From contig CAVQCA010000149.1 in NCBI GenBank assembly GCA_963710815.1, positions 1-17,307 of the forward strand: a stretch of 17,307 nucleotides of DNA, read 5' to 3'. This DNA is from CAVQCA01 sp963710815 (GTDB lineage: Bacteria > Pseudomonadota > Gammaproteobacteria > UBA9214). The notes under the pieces were generated by a model, which did no database searches, had not been told where the DNA came from, and saw nothing but the letters and a program-made list of their open reading frames with translations. The translations under genes and the position numbers were made by a program. Positions 13,752 through 17,307 of the stretch are shown piece by piece; within the stretch, counting starts at the first letter, position 1, and each line of letters starts with the position of its first letter.

Positions 13752-14195
13752 ATGTCCCTCAAGGAACGCATTCAGCAGGACATGAAGGACGCGATGCGGG
13801 CCGCGGACAAACCGCGGCTGGGGACCATCCGCTTGATACTCGCGGCGATCAAGCAAATCGAGGTCGATGAACGCAAGGATCTCGACGATACCGGGATCAC
13901 CATCGTGCTCGACAGGATGGTCAAGCAGCGACGCGAATCCATCAGCCAGTTCGAAAAGGCCGGTCGCACGGACCTGGTCGATCAGGAAGCCGCCGAACTG
14001 GCCATTATCCAGACCTACCTGCCGGAACCACTGAGCGAGAACGAGCTGAACACCCTGATCGATGAGGCCATGGCGCAAACCGGCGCGTCCTCCATCAAGG
14101 ACATGGGCAAGGTGATGGCGCTGCTGAAACCCAAACTGCAGGGTCGAGCCGACATGGGCGCCGTCAGCGCCCTGATCAAGGCCCGACTCGGTTGA
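13752..14195 (+). CDS. GatB/YqeY domain-containing protein
   Basis: This 147-residue protein consists of the helical YqeY domain, which is also the tRNA-contacting tail of GatB in the tRNA-dependent amidotransferase. Stand-alone YqeY proteins have no settled function; a role near tRNA is inferred from the domain. Recognisable parts are SLKERIQQDMKDAMRAADK, LGTIRLILAAIKQIEVDERK, the KQRRESISQFEKAGRTDLVD segment, ELAIIQTYLPEPLSE, and the C-terminal KDMGKVMALLKPKLQGRADM. The start is the ATG at 13752. The open frame begins at 13602, but that part overlaps rpsU in another frame. Its place between rpsU and dnaG is known in several gammaproteobacteria such as pseudomonads. The 139 bp between it and dnaG hold no terminator that I can defend. 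Confidence 0.92.
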   Translation: MSLKERIQQDMKDAMRAADKPRLGTIRLILAAIKQIEVDERKDLDDTGITIVLDRMVKQRRESISQFEKAGRTDLVDQEAAELAIIQTYLPEPLSENELNTLIDEAMAQTGASSIKDMGKVMALLKPKLQGRADMGAVSALIKARLG

Positions 14196-14334
14196 TCGAC
14201 CCGCCGGTGCCGGTCGTTCTGCATCGGGCTGCCCCGGGAACCTGTCGGATTCGGCATTGATCTACTGCGCCGGCCCTGAAAGGCGTCTCCTAAGGCGCTT
14301 TCCTTCCGACCCCGACGCTTTTACCCTTGTTTCC

Positions 14335-16110
14335 ATGTCCGGCCGGATTCCCCAAACCTTCATCGATGATCTGCTGACCCGAACCGATATCATCGATGTC
14401 ATCGATGCCCGCGTACCGCTCAAAAAGGCCGGGCGCGAATACAAGGCCTGCTGCCCATTCCATAACGAAAAAACCCCCTCGTTCACCGTCAGCCAGGTGA
14501 AGCAGTTCTACCACTGCTTCGGCTGCGGCGCCCATGGCACTGCCATCAGCTTCCTGATGGAGTACGAACACATGGAATTCGTGGAGGCCATCGAGGAACT
14601 CGCCCATATGACCGGGCTGGAGGTGCCGCGCGAGGCGGCGGCCGGTCCGGCAAAGCAGTCGCCCACGCAGCCCCTGTACAACCTGCTCGGAGAGGTATCC
14701 CGCTATTACCGGCAGCAACTACGCAGCCACCCGCAGGCAACGCGCGCGGTTGAATATCTCAAGCACCGCGGGTTGACGGGCGATATCGCGGCGCTTTTCG
14801 ACATCGGCTTCGCGCCGCCCGGCTGGGATAACCTCTCCAAAGCGCTGGGCAGCGACCCCGCATCGCGCACCGCACTGCTTGAAACCGGCCTGCTCATCGA
14901 ACGCGACGACGGCAGCGGCGTCTATGACCGTTTCCGCGACCGCATCCAGTTTCCCATACGCGACCGGCGCGGCCGCACCATCGGCTTCGGCGGCCGCATT
15001 CTGGGCGACGACACGCCCAAGTATCTCAACAGTCCCGAATCATCGATTTTCCACAAGGGTCGCGAACTCTATGGTCTGTACGAGGCGCGCAAGGCCGTGC
15101 GCCACCTGGAACGCATTCTGGTAGTGGAAGGCTATATGGACGTGGTGGCGCTGGCACAGTTCGGCATCAACTACGCCGTCGCCACCCTGGGCACATCCAC
15201 CACGCCCGATCACCTGCAACGCCTCTACCGCACGGTGCCCGAAGTGGTGTTCTGCTTCGACGGTGACCGCGCCGGGCGTGCCGCGGCATGGCGGGCGCTG
15301 GAAAACGCCCTCCCCGTGCTCACCGACGGACGGGAGGCCCGCTTCCTGTTCCTGCCGGAAGGCGAGGATCCGGACACCCTGGTGCGCAAGATCGGCAAGG
15401 ATGAATTCGAGTCACGCATCACCGATTCCGCACACCTGTCCGATTTTCTCTTCGACCACCTCGCCGGTCAGGTGGACACGGCCAGCATCGATGGCCGGGC
15501 GCGACTGGTGGACCTGGCGCGGCCGCTCCTCGCCAGGCTTCCGGACAGCATTTTCCGCCAGCTCATGCTGGAGCGTCTGGCGCAGATCGCCCGCACCGAC
15601 AGCAGCCGTCTGGCCGAACGCATCGACAAACCGGCCCAACACCGCTCCGGCGCCGAAACCCCGGCTGCCGTAACCGCGAATGCCGCCGGCAGCGTCAAGT
15701 CACCGGTGCGTGAGGCGATAGCCATGTTGCTGCATAAGCCGGACCTGGCGCTCAATCTCGAGCCGCCACAAATCCTGGAACCCGGGAGCATGCCGGGGGT
15801 CTCATTGTTGCTGGAACTGCTGGAGTTGCTGCAGCGGCAGCCGGGGCTTAACACCGGGGCAGTGCTGGAGCACTGGCGCGGGCGCGAGGAAGCCCGCCAC
15901 CTTCACAAGCTGGCGCAATGGGAGCCATTGTCGGAAAAACTCGACCTGGAAGCTGAGGTGCGCGGACACCTGAACCGGATCGCGCGCCAGAGCACCGAAA
16001 GGCGCATCACCGCCCTGCTGCAGGATGAGCGCCACAGGTCATTGAATGATATTGAGAAACAGGAACTTAAAGCGTTGCTCCAGACGCGCCTGCAGGATAC
16101 CCGGCGGTAA
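14335..16110 (+). CDS. dnaG: DNA primase
   Basis: DnaG synthesises RNA primers for the replication fork and docks on DnaB helicase. The N-terminal CHC2 zinc-binding site uses Cys40, His43, Cys61 and Cys64 (CCPFHNEKTPSF then YHCFGCG), identical in number to E. coli. The catalytic RNA polymerase core includes FRDRIQFPIRDRRGRTIGFGGR and KGRELYGLYEARKA. The TOPRIM metal residues are Glu265 in VVEGYMDVVAL and Asp309/Asp311 in CFDGDRAG. The last 150 or so residues form the helicase-binding domain. Length is 591 residues against 581 in E. coli. I placed the start at the ATG at 14335 (SGRIPQTFIDDLLTRTDI), because the 26 preceding codons of the open frame have no family resemblance. Confidence 0.97.
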   Translation: MSGRIPQTFIDDLLTRTDIIDVIDARVPLKKAGREYKACCPFHNEKTPSFTVSQVKQFYHCFGCGAHGTAISFLMEYEHMEFVEAIEELAHMTGLEVPREAAAGPAKQSPTQPLYNLLGEVSRYYRQQLRSHPQATRAVEYLKHRGLTGDIAALFDIGFAPPGWDNLSKALGSDPASRTALLETGLLIERDDGSGVYDRFRDRIQFPIRDRRGRTIGFGGRILGDDTPKYLNSPESSIFHKGRELYGLYEARKAVRHLERILVVEGYMDVVALAQFGINYAVATLGTSTTPDHLQRLYRTVPEVVFCFDGDRAGRAAAWRALENALPVLTDGREARFLFLPEGEDPDTLVRKIGKDEFESRITDSAHLSDFLFDHLAGQVDTASIDGRARLVDLARPLLARLPDSIFRQLMLERLAQIARTDSSRLAERIDKPAQHRSGAETPAAVTANAAGSVKSPVREAIAMLLHKPDLALNLEPPQILEPGSMPGVSLLLELLELLQRQPGLNTGAVLEHWRGREEARHLHKLAQWEPLSEKLDLEAEVRGHLNRIARQSTERRITALLQDERHRSLNDIEKQELKALLQTRLQDTRR

Positions 16111-16111
16111 T

Positions 16112-16146
16112 CCCGCGGGAGCGGGGCAGGAAGCCGGGCTTGTTTT
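16112..16146 (+). terminator. Weak tandem hairpins between dnaG and rpoD
   Basis: A 5-bp stem CCCGC/GCGGG (16112-16116 with 16121-16125) is followed by a second small dyad AAGC/GCTT (16131-16134 with 16138-16141) and then GTTTTT. The stems are short, so this is at best a partial terminator or RNA-processing site. It would separate dnaG expression from the rpoD promoter that follows at once. Confidence 0.3.
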
Positions 16147-16150
16147 TCTC

Positions 16151-16179
16151 TTGGCCGAATATCATATATTAACTATACT
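16151..16179 (+). promoter_or_regulatory. Sigma-70 promoter for rpoD
   Basis: TTGGCC (16151-16156) and TATACT (16174-16179) are separated by exactly 17 bp in a locally AT-rich stretch, 64 bp before the rpoD ATG. This would give rpoD its own transcription apart from read-through from rpsU and dnaG. Confidence 0.65.
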
Positions 16180-16242
16180 GCTCGATTAACTTGGCCCCTT
16201 TAACGGTTTATGACGGCAACCCGTGTGCCGCTACATGCGAGT

Positions 16243-17307
16243 ATGAACAAAAATCAACAGTCCAGACTGAAGCTCCTGATTGAGAAAGGCAAGGATCAGG
16301 GTTTCCTGACCTACGCCGAGGTCAATGATCATCTTCCCGAGGATATCGTCGATCCGCAGCAGATCGAGGATATCATCGCGATGATAAATGACATGGGCAT
16401 ACTGGTGCATGAAGTCGCACCGGATGCGGACTCCCTGCTGCTCGCCAGCACCAAGAACTCGGCCGATGATGATGCCGTCGAGGAAGCCGCGGCCACCCTG
16501 GTCACCGTGGACAGCGAGTTCGGCAGGACCACCGACCCGGTGCGCATGTACATGCGCGAAATGGGTACGGTCGAACTGCTTACGCGCGAGGGCGAGATCG
16601 TCATCGCCAAGCGGATCGAGGACGGACTCAACCAGGTCATCGTTGCGCTTGCCTTATACCCCGGATCCATGGCTACCCTGCTGCGCGCCTACGAGCGTGT
16701 GGAAGCCGGCGATATGCGCCTGAACGATCTCATCAGCGGCTTCGTCGATCCCAATGCCGATGAACAGGCGGCGGCGCCGGAAGTCGCCATATCACCGTCT
16801 TCCAATGATGACAGCATCGACGACGATGATGACGGGGATGATGACGGTGACGATGCCGATACGACCATTGCCGATACCGGGCCCGACCCCGAGGAGGCGC
16901 GCAGGGTTTTCACCGAAATGGATAAAACCTATGGCCAGCTGATGAAGGCCATGGAGAAAGGCGGCAATAACCAGGCGCGCATAGAGAAATTGCGCGCACA
17001 GCTTGAACAGCAGTTCGTGATGTTGAAACTGGTTCCACGCATCGTGGATATCCTGACGGCCAACCTGCGCCGCAACATCGACCGCATACGTTCACATGAG
17101 CGCGCGATCATGGATATCTGCATCAAAAATGCCGCCATGCCGCGCAAGGACTTCATCACCACCTTCCCGGACAACGAGACGGATCTGAACTGGATCGACC
17201 GCCAGATCAAGCGCAACCACAAGTACTCCGCGCAACTGGCGCAGTATCGCGACGAAATCCTGCGCGTACAAAACCGGCTGATCTCGCTCCAGGGGGAAAC
17301 GCACCTC
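16243..17307 (+). CDS. rpoD: RNA polymerase sigma factor RpoD (sigma-70), 5' part
   Basis: RpoD is the housekeeping sigma factor. The first 355 codons are present and the frame runs off the window end without a stop. Region 1.1 is clear (QSRLKLLIEKGKDQGFLTYA, HLPEDIVDPQQIEDII, MINDMGILVHE), as is region 1.2 (RTTDPVRMYMREMGTVELLT, REGEIVIAKRIEDGLNQV). They are followed by GFVDPNADEQ, a strongly acidic linker (about residues 186-206, mostly Asp) and the helical non-conserved region seen in proteobacterial sigma-70. Regions 2 to 4 lie outside. I chose the ATG at 16243 because NKNQQSRLKLL aligns with the E. coli N-terminus. An in-frame ATG at 16210 would add 11 residues. Only a short GAG precedes the chosen start, so its ribosome site is weak. 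Confidence 0.97.
   Translation, partial: MNKNQQSRLKLLIEKGKDQGFLTYAEVNDHLPEDIVDPQQIEDIIAMINDMGILVHEVAPDADSLLLASTKNSADDDAVEEAAATLVTVDSEFGRTTDPVRMYMREMGTVELLTREGEIVIAKRIEDGLNQVIVALALYPGSMATLLRAYERVEAGDMRLNDLISGFVDPNADEQAAAPEVAISPSSNDDSIDDDDDGDDDGDDADTTIADTGPDPEEARRVFTEMDKTYGQLMKAMEKGGNNQARIEKLRAQLEQQFVMLKLVPRIVDILTANLRRNIDRIRSHERAIMDICIKNAAMPRKDFITTFPDNETDLNWIDRQIKRNHKYSAQLAQYRDEILRVQNRLISLQGETHL

Noticed and set aside
13403..13771. N-terminal extension of the tsaD frame
   Set aside because: It would be antisense to rpsU and cover both divergent promoters. The family N-terminus begins exactly at the ATG at 13402.

Overview
The window looks like a chromosomal segment of a GC-rich (roughly 60%) gammaproteobacterium. 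The best evidence is the right half, where rpsU, a GatB/YqeY gene, dnaG and rpoD form a macromolecular-synthesis operon, with tsaD divergent from rpsU and plsY, folB and folK beyond it. The proteins are close to their E. coli counterparts where I can compare residues (DnaG Cys40/His43/Cys61/Cys64, TsaD His111/His115). A sulfur-oxidising or similar environmental lineage is possible, but the sequence does not prove it.

Layout. 1-526: the 3' remnant of a minus-strand TauE/SafE-type permease gene, then a nested inverted-repeat element. 527-1891 (-): a Sad-type succinate-semialdehyde dehydrogenase. 1933-6208 (+): soluble lytic transglycosylase slt, an NDUFA9-like NAD(P)-binding protein, and cca. 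6436-9228 (+): pyruvate,phosphate dikinase with a terminator hairpin behind it. 9326-11451 (-): folB and folK, which abut exactly, then a MidA/NDUFAF7-type methyltransferase. 11568-12290 (+): plsY, whose reading frame runs into a second hairpin element. 12389-13402 (-): tsaD. 13517 to the window end (+): rpsU, GatB/YqeY, dnaG and the first 355 codons of rpoD.

Most genes are housekeeping: tRNA maturation and modification (cca, tsaD), translation (rpsU), replication priming (dnaG), transcription (rpoD), folate synthesis (folB, folK), phospholipid synthesis (plsY), wall recycling (slt) and central carbon metabolism (ppdK, sad).

The unexplained content is two intergenic palindromic elements, at 235-516 and 12242-12325. 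Their arms are built from short purine-rich units of about 7-9 nt (AGTGARA, CACGGAA, CGCAAAGA types). The first lies exactly where the permease gene is cut off. The second supplies the C-terminal codons and the stop codon of plsY, and would be a fully paired 29-bp hairpin if transcribed from the minus strand. I know of no established name or function for them. Other points of interest are a Cca protein whose HD domain has lost its histidines, and a tsaD promoter that would place transcription at the A of the start codon.
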